Assembly: GCA_905205085.1 (NCBI GenBank)
Contig: CAJLCG010000015.1
Location: 1 to 35,011, forward strand
DNA: 35,011 nucleotides
From: an uncultured Oscillospiraceae bacterium
GTDB lineage: Bacteria > Bacillota > Clostridia > Oscillospirales > Oscillospiraceae
Direction of reading: 5' to 3'
Below are positions 1 through 8,659 of the stretch, piece by piece. Under the pieces are notes generated by a model. It saw only the letters and a list, made by a program, of their open reading frames with translations, was not told the DNA's origin and ran no database searches. The position numbers and the translations under genes are program-made. The first letter of the stretch is position 1, and each line of letters opens with the position of its first letter.

Positions 1-1420
1 GCGTCCTTATATTCCGAATCCAGCACGGGCCCGTCTTCATCCGGCTTTTGACCTCCTCCAGGCTGCCCCAAACCCCAGTGGCCAGTCCAGCCAGCAGAGC
101 CGCACCCAGTGCAGTGGTCTCCCGGATCACCGGGCGGCGCACCGGCTTATGGAGGATATCCGCCTGGAACTGCATCAAAAACTTATCCCGGCTGGCTCCG
201 CCATCGGCGTTCAGGACGCTGAGGGGGATGCCAGTGTCCTTCTCCATGGCGTCCACCAGATCCCAGCTCTGATAGGCGATGGACTCCTGGGCCGCCCGGA
301 TGATGTGGTCCCGGTTGGTCCCCCGGGTCAGCCCCACCAGAGCGCCCCGGGCATACATATCCCAATAGGGCGCGCCCAGGCCGGTAAAGGCGGGCACCAG
401 GTAGACGCCCCCGGTGTCGGGCACCTTGGAGGCGTAGTATTCCGCATCCCGGGACTCGGAAATGAACCGCAGCTCATCCCGCACCCACTGAATGACCGCT
501 CCGCCCACAAAGACGGAGCCCTCCAGGGCATACTGCACCTTTCCGCCCAGCCCGATGGCGATGGTGGTGAGCAGCCCGTTTTCGCTGCGGCACAGCTGCT
601 CGCCGGTGTTCATCAGCAAAAAGCAGCCGGTGCCGTAGGTATTTTTTGCCTCTCCGGGCTGGAAACAGCCCTGTCCAAACAGGGCGGCCTGCTGGTCTCC
701 GGCAATGCCCGCAATGGGCACTTCCAGGCCCTGAAGGTTGGCGTAGCCGTACACTTGGCTGGAGGAGCACACCTTGGGCAGCATCTCCATCGGGATATCC
801 AGGCGGCGGCAGATCTCCTCATCCCAGCACAGATTCTGAATGTCAAAGAGCATGGTGCGGCTGGCGTTGGTATAGTCGGTGACATGGGCCTTGCCCCCCG
901 TCAGCTTCCACACCAGCCAGGAGTCCACCGTACCGAACAGCAGCTCTCCTGCCTTTGCCCGCTCCCGGGCCCCTTCCACGTGGTCCAAAATCCACTTGAG
1001 CTTGGTGGCGGAGAAGTAGGCGTCAATGAGCAGTCCGGTGTGCTCCTTGATGTAGCTGGAGAAAGCTTCATCCGCCTTCAGCTCCTCGCACAGGGATGCA
1101 GTGCGGCGGCACTGCCAGACGATGGCGTTGTAGATAGGTCGGCCGGTGGCCTTGTCCCATACAATGGTGGTCTCCCGCTGGTTGGTGATACCGATGGCGG
1201 CCACTTCGGTGGGGGCAATGCCGGTCTGGGCCAGCACCTCGGTGAGCACCGAGGACTGGCTGGACCAAATCTCCATGGGGTCCTGTTCCACCCAGCCGGG
1301 CTTGGGATAGATCTGAGTAAACTCCCGCTGGGCCACGCCCACGATATTCTGTTCCCGGTCAAAGAGGATACAGCGGCTGCTGGTGGTCCCTTGGTCCAGG
1401 GCGATGACATATTGCTTCAT
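1..1420 (-). CDS. glpK: Glycerol kinase (C-terminus outside window)
   Basis: ATP-dependent phosphorylation of glycerol to sn-glycerol-3-phosphate in the cytoplasm. The N-terminus [19 protein letters not shown] is the FGGY-kinase phosphate-binding signature, followed by the glycerol-kinase blocks [53 protein letters not shown] and [19 protein letters not shown]. About 473 of the usual ~500 residues are present. The ATG follows an AGGAGG site 7 bases upstream. The gene lies 62 bp downstream of an iron-alcohol dehydrogenase on the same strand, so the two may share a transcript. In the last 20 or so codons before the edge the frame changes character: the annotated frame becomes Cys/Trp/Ile/Arg-rich, while the +2 frame gives a family-like [10 protein letters not shown]. 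An indel near positions 26-50 is suspected. The main assignment is secure. Confidence 0.95.
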   Translation of the reverse strand, partial: MKQYVIALDQGTTSSRCILFDREQNIVGVAQREFTQIYPKPGWVEQDPMEIWSSQSSVLTEVLAQTGIAPTEVAAIGITNQRETTIVWDKATGRPIYNAIVWQCRRTASLCEELKADEAFSSYIKEHTGLLIDAYFSATKLKWILDHVEGARERAKAGELLFGTVDSWLVWKLTGGKAHVTDYTNASRTMLFDIQNLCWDEEICRRLDIPMEMLPKVCSSSQVYGYANLQGLEVPIAGIAGDQQAALFGQGCFQPGEAKNTYGTGCFLLMNTGEQLCRSENGLLTTIAIGLGGKVQYALEGSVFVGGAVIQWVRDELRFISESRDAEYYASKVPDTGGVYLVPAFTGLGAPYWDMYARGALVGLTRGTNRDHIIRAAQESIAYQSWDLVDAMEKDTGIPLSVLNADGGASRDKFLMQFQADILHKPVRRPVIRETTALGAALLAGLATGVWGSLEEVKSRMKTGPCWIRNIRT

Positions 1421-1482
1421 AGCGCGCCTCCTGAAGGAATCGTTTTCTCCATTATGCCAGAAAAGGCGGGCACTGTAAAGGT

Positions 1483-2670
1483 TTAGTGGTTGGCCATACG
1501 GTAGATGGCTAGGATGTCCTCATAGCCCAGCACCCGGAAGGAGCCGATGGTCCGGGCCCCATAGAAGGTGCACCGCCGGGCCAGCTCCTGGAGTTCCTCC
1601 TCGGTCTGGATGGGGCAGCCCAGCTCGCTGAGGCTGGTGGGCATACCCAAAGAGCGGAAGTAATCCACCGTCTGCATGATGGCCTGCTGGGCCAGGTCCT
1701 CGATGCTTCCCCCATTCAGGTCAAATCCCCACACCTTTACCCCCAACTGTGCAAAGCGGGAGGGATTCTCTTTCCAGCAGTAGGCTGCCCAGCTGCCCCA
1801 CATAGCGGACAGAGAGGCACCGTGGGCGCAGTCAAATTTGGCACTGAGCTCATGACCCAGCTGGTGGGGCGCAAAGTCCTTGGGGGCACCCAAGCCGGTC
1901 AGATCGTTGTGGGAGATACTTCCCGTCCACATCAGCTCGCTCATGGCCTGATAGTCCTTGGGATTGGAGACGGCTTTCTTGCCCCAGCGCACCGCATTGC
2001 GCAGCACGCCCTCAGCAATCTCATCCGTAAGGGTATTGTCGGTAACGAAAGTAAAGTAGCGGTCCAGGGTGTGCATCATCATATCCACCACACCGCAGGC
2101 AATCTGGTAGGGAGGCAGGGTGTAGGTGAGCTCCGGGTCCATCACCGCAAAGCGAGGCCGGAAGAGCTGACTGCTCAGTCCCCGCTTTTCCAGGGTATCG
2201 TCCCGGGTGAGAACGGCGGAATCGCTGGTCTCGCTGCCCGCAGCGGAAATGGTGAGCACAGTGCCAACGGGCAGGGTGCGCTCCACCGGCTGTTTCCGCA
2301 GCCAGAAGTCCCATAGGTCCGCCTCGGGGTTGGCCACGCCTAATGCAATGGCCTTAGCTGCGTCAATGACGCTGCCGCCGCCCACAGCCAAAATGAAATC
2401 AGCGTTCATCGCCTTCGCCTTTTCCACACCATCCCGAACCTGGAACAGCCGGGGATTGGGGTGGATGCCGCCGAAGGTGTCCTGCTCCAGTCCCGCCTGG
2501 GTCAGGGATACCTGCACCTTAGCAATCAGCCCGCTGCGCACCGCACTCTGCCCGCCGTATACCACCAGCACTCGGTGGCCTCCCTGCTGTACGATCAGTC
2601 GGCCGGTCTCCGCCTCAGTACCGGGTCCAAATACGATCTGTGTAGGCAGAGAAAAGGTAAATGCATGCAT
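1483..2670 (-). CDS. Iron-containing alcohol dehydrogenase (butanol dehydrogenase type)
   Basis: NAD(P)H-dependent, metal-dependent reduction of aldehydes to alcohols, probably a fermentative redox sink. The 395-residue length is normal for the iron-ADH family. Visible landmarks are the dinucleotide-binding [15 protein letters not shown] near residue 97, the conserved [13 protein letters not shown] block, and the metal-ligand region with D/H ligands in [16 protein letters not shown] and [19 protein letters not shown]. The overall style resembles YqhD/BdhA enzymes rather than AdhE or glycerol dehydrogenase. The ATG has an AGGAGGAATTTCC site. It is upstream of and codirectional with glpK, which might suggest a role in glycerol or propanediol metabolism, but no glycerol dehydratase is in view and the substrate cannot be told from sequence. 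Confidence 0.92.
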   Translation of the reverse strand: MHAFTFSLPTQIVFGPGTEAETGRLIVQQGGHRVLVVYGGQSAVRSGLIAKVQVSLTQAGLEQDTFGGIHPNPRLFQVRDGVEKAKAMNADFILAVGGGSVIDAAKAIALGVANPEADLWDFWLRKQPVERTLPVGTVLTISAAGSETSDSAVLTRDDTLEKRGLSSQLFRPRFAVMDPELTYTLPPYQIACGVVDMMMHTLDRYFTFVTDNTLTDEIAEGVLRNAVRWGKKAVSNPKDYQAMSELMWTGSISHNDLTGLGAPKDFAPHQLGHELSAKFDCAHGASLSAMWGSWAAYCWKENPSRFAQLGVKVWGFDLNGGSIEDLAQQAIMQTVDYFRSLGMPTSLSELGCPIQTEEELQELARRCTFYGARTIGSFRVLGYEDILAIYRMANH

Positions 2671-2744
2671 GGAAATTCCTCCTGTCCGTTTTCATTTCTG
2701 TACAAACTGTATCACATCCCGCCTTTTCCAGCAAGGCAGCCGGG

Positions 2745-2771
2745 ACATTTTTCTTCTGGGAACATAGGATG
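2745..2771 (+). promoter_or_regulatory. Sigma-K-like promoter of the collagen-like gene
   Basis: An AC dinucleotide at 2745-2746 (context GGGACA) is followed after 16 bases by CATAGGATG at 2763-2771. This is one base off the Bacillus sigma-K pattern (AC, 16-17 bases, CATANNNTA). No good sigma-A hexamers are seen here. Late mother-cell expression would fit an exosporium or spore-surface collagen-like protein. It is a short motif and could be chance. Confidence 0.35.
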
Positions 2772-2792
2772 GACTGTGGCATAGCCACAGTC
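2772..2792 (+). other. 5'-UTR hairpin upstream of the collagen-like gene
   Basis: GACTGTGGC and GCCACAGTC form a perfect 9-bp stem with an ATA loop, ending 9 bases before the AGAGGAA ribosome binding site. If transcription starts from the CATA element just upstream, this hairpin would sit at the extreme 5' end of the mRNA, a position typical of transcript-stabilising stem-loops. Confidence 0.55.
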
Positions 2793-2813
2793 TTGCGGAA
2801 AGAGGAACTTGCC

Positions 2814-4571
2814 ATGAATCATTATTATCCCTCTCAGAGGGACTGGAGCCAACAGGGCGAGGTGGTCGCCCACCTCAACGGCGGCTGTCAGCCGTCCCAT
2901 TGCCCCCCTCCCTGTCCTCCTCCCTGCCCGCCCCCCTGTCCGCCCTGCTGCCCCGGCCCCACTGGACCGACAGGAGCAACCGGACCAGCTGGGGCAACCG
3001 GTCCTGCCGGAGCTGCGGGACCGGCCGGCTCTCCAGGGCCCACCGGCCCCATGGGCCCCACCGGACCTCAGGGCTACCCGGGTCCGGATGGCGCAACCGG
3101 GCCTACCGGACCTCAGGGTATTGCCGGCCCTGCCGGGGCAACCGGTCCCACCGGACCTCAGGGTGCTACGGGCGCCACTGGTCCGACTGGTGCTGCTGGA
3201 ACGGCTGGGGCAACTGGGCCGACAGGACCTGCCGGCAGCGCTGCTACTTTGCAAGTGGGAACGGTAACCACCGGTAATCCCGGCACCGCTGCTCAAGTCA
3301 CCAACTCTGGAACGCCCCAGAATGCACTCTTCGACTTCGTCATTCCTATGGGTCCCACTGGGCCTCAGGGCGCTGCGGGTACTACCGGCCCCACCGGACC
3401 TCAGGGTGCTGCCGGAGCTACCGGTCCCACCGGGCCTCAGGGTACTGCGGGTGCTACCGGCCCCACTGGTCCTCAGGGTGCTGCGGGTGCTACTGGTCCT
3501 ACCGGGCCTCAGGGCGCTGCCGGGGCCACTGGTCCCACTGGGCCTCAGGGCGCTGCCGGAGCTACCGGTCCCACCGGGCCTCAGGGTACTGCGGGTGCTA
3601 CCGGACCCACCGGGCCTCAGGGCGCTGCCGGAGCTACCGGTCCCACCGGGCCTCAGGGCGCTGCGGGGGCTACCGGCCCCACCGGGCCTCAGGGTACTGC
3701 GGGTGCTACCGGACCCACCGGGCCTCAGGGCGTTGCTGGTGCTACCGGTCCTACCGGACCTCAGGGTGCTGCCGGTGCTACTGGTCCTACCGGACCTCAG
3801 GGTACTGCCGGAGTCACCGGTCCCACCGGGCCCCAGGGCATTGCTGGCCCTGCCGGTGCAACTGGCCCCACTGGTCCCACCGGGCCTGCCGGTGCTACCG
3901 GTCCTGCTGGCGCAACTGGACCTGCTGGTGCTACCGGTCCCACTGGTCCCACCGGCCCTGCTGGCAACGAAGGTGCTGCTGCTACGCTAGCTGTCGGTAC
4001 CGTAACGACGGGCGATCCTGGCACCAATGCCAGAGTAAGCAATTCCGGCACCGCCCAGAACGCCATCCTGGACTTTACCATTCCCCAGGGCCCAACCGGG
4101 TCCACCCCACCTGTCAGCTTGCTGTCTGCCTACTCCTCCCCCTCTCAAGCCGGCGCCTCCGGCGATCCGTTGGAATTTGACCGCAACGCATTCAGTTACG
4201 GCTCGGACATTTCACACACCGCCGGCAGTTCGGACTTCACCATCAATCAGCCCGGCGTCTATTCCGTGCAATTCCACGGCGTTATCTCCCCTGCTGACAG
4301 CGATTCCTTCCCTGCCAACATCGTCACTTCTCTGGAAGCCAATGGAAGCATTGTGCCCGGTGCCTCTGTACCCTACAATTTCCAGAGTGCTGGAGATTCC
4401 ACACCCCAGTCCTTTGTCGTTCCGCTGTCCGTCTCCACTGTCCCAACCACACTTCAGGTGGTACCTACCGGGAGCGGATATCAGGCCAGCGCTATCGCGC
4501 TCAATATCACCCGGCTGGGCGACATCCTCTTGACCGAAGCGCCCTGCCACTGCTCAGGGAGCGGAGCCTAA
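2814..4571 (+). CDS. Collagen-like repeat surface/exosporium-type protein (BclA-like)
   Basis: 585 residues from the ATG at 2814 (AGAGGAA site); the longer upstream frame lacks a comparable site. Order: residues 1-47, polar leader ending in a Cys/Pro repeat ([18 protein letters not shown]); 48 to about 143, Gly-X-Y triplets rich in GPT, GAT and GPA; about 144-179, a non-collagenous insert ([17 protein letters not shown]); 180 to about 386, about 69 uninterrupted triplets; about 387-424, a second copy of the insert ([17 protein letters not shown]); about 429-585, a globular Ser/Thr-rich C-terminal domain resembling the BclA/C1q-type trimerisation domain. No signal peptide or sortase signal is seen, consistent with assembly on the spore from the mother cell. 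The many Thr residues at X/Y positions are plausible O-glycosylation sites, and a glycosyltransferase gene follows. The fold is secure; spore location is inferred. Confidence 0.88.
   Translation: MNHYYPSQRDWSQQGEVVAHLNGGCQPSHCPPPCPPPCPPPCPPCCPGPTGPTGATGPAGATGPAGAAGPAGSPGPTGPMGPTGPQGYPGPDGATGPTGPQGIAGPAGATGPTGPQGATGATGPTGAAGTAGATGPTGPAGSAATLQVGTVTTGNPGTAAQVTNSGTPQNALFDFVIPMGPTGPQGAAGTTGPTGPQGAAGATGPTGPQGTAGATGPTGPQGAAGATGPTGPQGAAGATGPTGPQGAAGATGPTGPQGTAGATGPTGPQGAAGATGPTGPQGAAGATGPTGPQGTAGATGPTGPQGVAGATGPTGPQGAAGATGPTGPQGTAGVTGPTGPQGIAGPAGATGPTGPTGPAGATGPAGATGPAGATGPTGPTGPAGNEGAAATLAVGTVTTGDPGTNARVSNSGTAQNAILDFTIPQGPTGSTPPVSLLSAYSSPSQAGASGDPLEFDRNAFSYGSDISHTAGSSDFTINQPGVYSVQFHGVISPADSDSFPANIVTSLEANGSIVPGASVPYNFQSAGDSTPQSFVVPLSVSTVPTTLQVVPTGSGYQASAIALNITRLGDILLTEAPCHCSGSGA
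3351..3818 (+). repeat. 36-bp tandem repeat encoding [12 protein letters not shown] (13 units)
   Basis: Thirteen consecutive in-frame 36-bp units encode the 12-residue motif GPTGPQG(A/T/V)AG(A/T/V)T. Units differ mostly at silent third positions and at the residue after GPQG. Such an array is prone to copy-number change by slippage or recombination without loss of frame, so length variation between strains is expected. It is a coding minisatellite, not a CRISPR array. Confidence 0.9.
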
Positions 4572-4587
4572 GCTCCGCTCCCTCTTT
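4557..4587 (+). terminator. Rho-independent terminator of the collagen-like gene
   Basis: A perfect 11-bp stem (GGGAGCGGAGC / GCTCCGCTCCC) with a CTAA loop that contains the stop codon, followed by TCTTTC. The T-tract is weak, so some read-through into the glycosyltransferase gene is possible. Confidence 0.7.
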
Positions 4588-4625
4588 CATCTTCTGGCAC
4601 AACTGTCGTAACAGGAGGCGCAACT

Positions 4626-5714
4626 ATGAAGATCGTTGTCTATGCCATCTGCAAAAATGAGGCTCAATTTGTATCCCGCTGGATGAAGTCCATGTCTGAG
4701 GCCGACCAGATCGTGGTACTGGACACCGGCTCCACCGACGACACGGTAGAGCAGCTCCGGGCCCTTGGAGCCCAGGTGACGGTGGAGGCCATCCGTCCCT
4801 GGCGTTTTGATGTGGCCCGTAACCGTTCGCTGGAGCTGGTAGACCCGGACGCGGACATCTGTGTCTGCACCGACCTGGACGAGGTATTCCATCCCGGCTG
4901 GCGAAACGCCCTGGAGGCCGCCTGGGTTCCCGGCACCACCCAAGCCACCTACCGCTACACCTGGAGCTTTCGCCCCGACGGGGGCGAGGGAGTGGTCTTC
5001 TGGTATGAAAAGATCCATGCCCGCCACGGCTACCGGTGGGTCCACCCGGTACACGAGGTGCTGGAGTGGGTAGGCCCTGGGCAGCCGGGCCTAAAGGTAC
5101 CGGCAGAGGGCATCCAGTTGGACCACCACCCCGATCCGGAAAAATCCAGGGCTCAATACCTTCCCCTTCTGGAGCTGGCAGTGGCGGAGACGCCCCAGGA
5201 CGACCGCAGCGTCCACTACCTGGGCCGGGAGTACCTGTTTCGCGGCCGGTGGGACGACTGCATCCGCACCCTCAAACAGCACCTGGCCATGCCCAGCGCC
5301 ACTTGGGCGGATGAGCGGGCGGCCTCTATGCGGTTTATTGCCCAGTCCTATGAGCACAAGGGCGAACCGGAGGAGGCCCTTTACTGGTATCTGCGCGCAG
5401 TCGTCCAGGCCCCCCACCTGCGGGAGCCACTGGTGGAGTTGGCCCTATTGCTCTATACTCAGCAGGAGTGGGACGGGGTGCTCTACTTTACCCAAAAAGC
5501 CCTTGCCATTCGGGAGCGCCCCCGTACCTACATCTGCGAGGCCCGCGCCTGGGGAGCACTGCCCTATGACCTAAGGTGCCAGGCCTACTACCACACAAAC
5601 CGGCCTCAGCTGGCCCTGGAGACCGCCCGTGCCGCTCTGGCTCTGGAGCCCCAGGATGAGCGGCTCCAGGGTAATGTGACGCTGCTGGAAGGGCTGTGCG
5701 AGACTTTACGTTGA
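4626..5714 (+). CDS. Family 2 glycosyltransferase with C-terminal TPR-like region
   Basis: 362 residues. Residues 1 to about 200 form a GT-A fold of glycosyltransferase family 2: ICKNEAQFV at the start, DTGSTDDT at 33-40 and the metal/nucleotide-sugar binding DLDE at 83-86 (DXD position). From about 190 to the end are helical repeats (HYLGREYLFRGRWDDCI.., AQSYEHKGEPEEALYWYLRA.., CQAYYHTNRPQLALETARAAL) of TPR type. This architecture is shared with SunS-type protein glycosyltransferases, where the TPR part holds the acceptor. The start has an AGGAGGCGCAACT site. Placement 54 bp after a Thr-rich collagen-like gene suggests that protein as the acceptor; that link is inferred. Confidence 0.85.
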   Translation: MKIVVYAICKNEAQFVSRWMKSMSEADQIVVLDTGSTDDTVEQLRALGAQVTVEAIRPWRFDVARNRSLELVDPDADICVCTDLDEVFHPGWRNALEAAWVPGTTQATYRYTWSFRPDGGEGVVFWYEKIHARHGYRWVHPVHEVLEWVGPGQPGLKVPAEGIQLDHHPDPEKSRAQYLPLLELAVAETPQDDRSVHYLGREYLFRGRWDDCIRTLKQHLAMPSATWADERAASMRFIAQSYEHKGEPEEALYWYLRAVVQAPHLREPLVELALLLYTQQEWDGVLYFTQKALAIRERPRTYICEARAWGALPYDLRCQAYYHTNRPQLALETARAALALEPQDERLQGNVTLLEGLCETLR

Positions 5715-5733
5715 CCCAAAAAGGTGGTATACT
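5705..5733 (+). promoter_or_regulatory. Sigma-A promoter for the GNAT gene
   Basis: TTTACG at 5705-5710, a 17-base spacer and TATACT at 5728-5733, overlapping the last codons of the glycosyltransferase gene. The AAGGAGG site and ATG of the acetyltransferase follow at once. This would let the acetyltransferase be expressed separately from a spore-specific upstream transcript. Confidence 0.6.
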
Positions 5734-5758
5734 CTCCTGGAACAAGGAGGGATCCCCT

Positions 5759-6325
5759 ATGCTGCGACTGGCTACGCCCCAAGACGCCTCCGCACTGGTC
5801 GGCATCTACGGGCAGTACATTCATACCCCTATTACCTTTGAGTATCAGCTCCCCTCGCCCCAGGAGTTTCAGGACCGGATCACCCACACTTTGGAGGGCT
5901 ATCCCTATCTGATTTGGGAAGAAAACGGCGTCCCCGTGGGCTATGCCTATGCCCATCGTTTCAAAGAGCGGGCCGCTTATCAGTGGGGGGCCGAGCTGTC
6001 CGTCTACGTAGCCCAGGGACACACCTCCCACGGTGTGGGCCGGAAGCTGTATGGGGCTCTGATGGAGCTGCTGGCCATCCAGGGGGTGCGCACGGTGTAC
6101 GGCATCGTCACCGTCCCCAACGCAAAAAGCGAGGGGCTCCACCGCACGATGGGCTTTCGGGATGCGGGCATCTGCCGCAATACTGGCTATGTAGACGGGG
6201 CCTGGCGGGATGTGCAGACCTTTGAAAAGGCCATCGCTCCCTACGATCTGGACCCTGTCCCCATTACTCCTTTCCCTCAGCTCTCCCCAGAACTGGTGCA
6301 AAGTATTTTGGAAAAGTGGAACTAA
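5759..6325 (+). CDS. GNAT-family N-acetyltransferase (phosphinothricin acetyltransferase type)
   Basis: 188 residues from the ATG at 5759, which has AAGGAGG 8 bases upstream; an upstream in-frame start at 5696 lies inside the previous gene and the promoter and is rejected. Acetyl-CoA-dependent amine acetyltransferase. N-terminal IYGQYIHTPITFEYQLPS and the coenzyme-A binding motif (VYVAQGHTSHGVGRKLY, the Q/R-x-x-G-x-G/A pattern), plus HRTMGFRDAGICRNTGYVDGAWRDV near the end, match the Pat/Bar/YncA-like subgroup that acts on small amino compounds or amino acids. Substrate unknown. It ends in a bidirectional terminator facing the DUF1576 gene. Confidence 0.88.
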   Translation: MLRLATPQDASALVGIYGQYIHTPITFEYQLPSPQEFQDRITHTLEGYPYLIWEENGVPVGYAYAHRFKERAAYQWGAELSVYVAQGHTSHGVGRKLYGALMELLAIQGVRTVYGIVTVPNAKSEGLHRTMGFRDAGICRNTGYVDGAWRDVQTFEKAIAPYDLDPVPITPFPQLSPELVQSILEKWN

Positions 6326-6366
6326 AAAAACTGGAGCACTCCGTGGTGGAGTGCTCCAGTTTTTTA
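6324..6366. terminator. Bidirectional terminator between convergent genes
   Basis: ACTGGAGCACTCC and GGAGTGCTCCAGT form a 13-bp stem with a GTGGT loop, flanked by A-run on the left and T-run on the right. It serves the plus-strand acetyltransferase and the minus-strand DUF1576 gene, whose stop codon falls at its right edge. Confidence 0.92.
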
Positions 6367-7713
6367 TACTTCTTTTTCCTCTGTGATCTGATGGGCAGGA
6401 GGAGGCGTCACGGGCTCGTCATGCTCCATAGGATCAAAGTAGTCCTGATCCACCAGGGTGGGCTTGCGGTGCTGGAATACGGCAATGATCACCGGATAGA
6501 GCACCGTAGCCACCAAGCCGCCGGAAAAACCGTTGTTGTACAGGTTCATCCCCGCCACGGGGCTTCCGGTATACAGCACCACGGAGGAGTGGATAAATCC
6601 AGCCAGAACACCGTAGGGCCAGCCGAAGTAGCCCGAGATGGGGGCCAGGGTGGTACAGAACAGGCAGGCCAGCTGCACAGACGGATTGTTGAGCTCCCAG
6701 TGCATCACCAGGCTGCCCAAAAAGACTCCGGCCATCACCGGCACGATATTGAACACGTGCTTGCCAAAGGCAGAAAAGCCCATGATGGTAAGGATTCCGC
6801 CTACGGTGGGGCCGTTCAGCTCACCGCCGCCGCCCAGCACGAAGGCCATGCCGATCAGGCCGTTGACGCCCATGTTGACCAGCACAGGTCCCGCTCCGAA
6901 CATACGCAGATAATCGCTGGGGGCCCGGCCGCTGGTGGTCAGCAGCCGACGGTATCCTGCCCAGACAGACCAGACAGGCTTTCCCGACGCAAACAGACCG
7001 GCCAGAATCAAAATGACACACAGCGTCCCCAACGCGGCACCGAAGGGCACATCATACCCCTTCGCCCAGTGGTACTGGGTGGTGGGGGTGGCACCCATAG
7101 AGCTGATGAGGGGCACCAACAGGAAGGCCACCAGACCGCAGGCAAATCCCACATTGTACAGGTTCATGCCGTTTTGGATCTTGTATGTATAGGCGGACAG
7201 GGGCGGCATGATGAAGCCAATGATCACACCGGTGATCAGTCCCGCTACCGGGTTGCCCCAGCCGTTGTCCAGGGAGATGTAGCTCACCGCCGGGGCCAGG
7301 GCGGTGGCCAGCAGTCCTACGGAAATATACTTACCAAAGTGCTCCCGACGGCTCTTTGCATACAGCCAGGTGCCCAGCAAAATAGGCCAGATATTCACAC
7401 AGTTTTTCCCGAACAGGGAAAACCCCGACATCAGCCCGATCACCACCAGGGAAAAGCCGTTAAAGGGCTCCCGGGACAGCTTTAAAAGCACAATGGAGAT
7501 TCCGGTAACCAGGGCGGAGTTCATCAGCGCAGCTCCGGGGCCGGCAATGAGCACATAGTCGGTGATCAGGGAGTCCTCGGTACATACGATGGTACGAAGC
7601 CCCGTCAAAATCTCCTCCGGCGAGGAAAACAGGAAGGCCGCCAGGGCCAGCACAGCAGCATACAGCCAGAAAAACAAATGCATCCGGTTGTAGCGCATAG
7701 TTTCTCCTTGCAT
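6364..7713 (-). CDS. DUF1576-family multi-pass membrane protein
   Basis: 449 residues, about ten or more hydrophobic segments, function unknown. The protein is a clear internal duplication of two halves of about 200 residues: AGPGAALMNSALVTGI (57-72) matches AGPVLVNMGVNGLIGM (274-289), GFSLFGKNCVNIWPILLG (97-114) matches GFSAFGKHVFNIVPVMAG (312-329), TALAPAVSY (137-145) matches TTLAPISGY (354-362), and GMNLYNVGF (182-190) matches GMNLYNNGF (388-396). This is the architecture of many transporters and channels. The start at 7713 has AAGGAGGGG upstream; a second start 15 bases on (MRYNRM) also has an AAGGAGA site. It follows ribF by 12 bp, so it probably belongs to the same transcript. Confidence 0.85.
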   Translation of the reverse strand: MQGETMRYNRMHLFFWLYAAVLALAAFLFSSPEEILTGLRTIVCTEDSLITDYVLIAGPGAALMNSALVTGISIVLLKLSREPFNGFSLVVIGLMSGFSLFGKNCVNIWPILLGTWLYAKSRREHFGKYISVGLLATALAPAVSYISLDNGWGNPVAGLITGVIIGFIMPPLSAYTYKIQNGMNLYNVGFACGLVAFLLVPLISSMGATPTTQYHWAKGYDVPFGAALGTLCVILILAGLFASGKPVWSVWAGYRRLLTTSGRAPSDYLRMFGAGPVLVNMGVNGLIGMAFVLGGGGELNGPTVGGILTIMGFSAFGKHVFNIVPVMAGVFLGSLVMHWELNNPSVQLACLFCTTLAPISGYFGWPYGVLAGFIHSSVVLYTGSPVAGMNLYNNGFSGGLVATVLYPVIIAVFQHRKPTLVDQDYFDPMEHDEPVTPPPAHQITEEKEV

Positions 7714-7725
7714 GGCAGCCCCTCC

Positions 7726-8637
7726 TTACATCTGGGGATGGGCGGCAAAAAAGTCCCGGGTTTGCTGTGCGTTGCGGCCGATCTCCTCGGCCAGGGCCTG
7801 GAGGGAGGGGAACTTCCGCTCTCCCCGGAGGTAGCGGTAAAACTCCATGCGCAGCTCCTTGCCGTACAGGTCCCCGGAGAAGTCCAGGATAAACCCTTCC
7901 ACCGTCACCCGTCCGTCGTTATCGGACACCGTGGGCCGCACACCCACGTTGGTCACCGCCATGTGGCTCTCTCCGTCCACCACCACCCGGGTGGCGTAGA
8001 CCCCGAAGGCGGGGACGATCACCGGGGATGGGATACGCAAGTTCACCGTGGGGAAGCCCAGGGAGGAGCTGCCGATTTTTTTGCCGTGAGTCACCCGGTT
8101 GGTAAGCACATGGGGATGGCCCAAAAAGTCCACCGCCCGCTCCATCTCTCCCTGGGCGACCAGGGTGCGGATGTAGGTGGAGGAGATGGTGATGCCCTCC
8201 TGCTCCACCTTGCCGATGATGTCGCAGCCCACACCCAGCTTCTCGCAGGTCTCCTTAAGGCGCTGGGGATTGCCCTTGCCCATATAGCCGAAGTGGAAGT
8301 CGTGCCCGGCTACCACATGGACCACATTGAGCTGCTTGACCAGGTACTCCGTAATAAAGTCCTGCCAGTCCATACGCATCATGCCGTCAAAGCTGGACAC
8401 GATGACCTCCTGAATGCCGTAGCAGCTGCGCATCAGCCACACCCGGTCCTCCACCGAGCTGAGCAGAGGCACCACCTGTCCGGTGATGGCGGCGGTGGGA
8501 CTGCGGTCAAAGGTGAAGGCGCAGGCCGCCGCGTCCAGTTCCTTGGCCCGGCGCGTAACGGCGGACAGCAGGGCCCCATGGCCCTTGTGTACCCCGTCAA
8601 AAAAGCCCAGGGCGATCACCCGTCTGATATTGCTCAA
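7726..8637 (-). CDS. ribF: Bifunctional riboflavin kinase / FAD synthetase
   Basis: 303 residues, normal for RibF. Phosphorylates riboflavin to FMN and adenylylates FMN to FAD. The N-terminal nucleotidyltransferase domain shows GFFDGVHKGHGALL (the FDGVHxGH ATP-binding motif) and VAGHDFHFGYMGKGN; ISSTYIRTLVAQGEMERA closes that domain. The C-terminal flavokinase domain shows KKIGSSSLGFPTVNL, FGVYATRVVVDG and a C-terminal YRYLRGERKFPSLQAL. It sits 22 bp after truB in the usual Firmicute order. Confidence 0.96.
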   Translation of the reverse strand: MSNIRRVIALGFFDGVHKGHGALLSAVTRRAKELDAAACAFTFDRSPTAAITGQVVPLLSSVEDRVWLMRSCYGIQEVIVSSFDGMMRMDWQDFITEYLVKQLNVVHVVAGHDFHFGYMGKGNPQRLKETCEKLGVGCDIIGKVEQEGITISSTYIRTLVAQGEMERAVDFLGHPHVLTNRVTHGKKIGSSSLGFPTVNLRIPSPVIVPAFGVYATRVVVDGESHMAVTNVGVRPTVSDNDGRVTVEGFILDFSGDLYGKELRMEFYRYLRGERKFPSLQALAEEIGRNAQQTRDFFAAHPQM

Positions 8638-8659
8638 AAGTATCCTCTCCTTATTTCCC

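Noticed and set aside
149..1486. 445-codon plus-strand frame at the left edge
   Set aside because: Shadow of glycerol kinase, whose family motifs are clear on the minus strand.
3351..3818. Regular short repeats as a possible CRISPR array
   Set aside because: Units are contiguous, in frame and encode Gly-X-Y triplets; there are no unique spacers.
3322..3990. Leu/Pro-rich 222-codon frame within the collagen-like gene
   Set aside because: Frame-shifted reading of the 36-bp repeats; no ribosome binding site and no known protein type.
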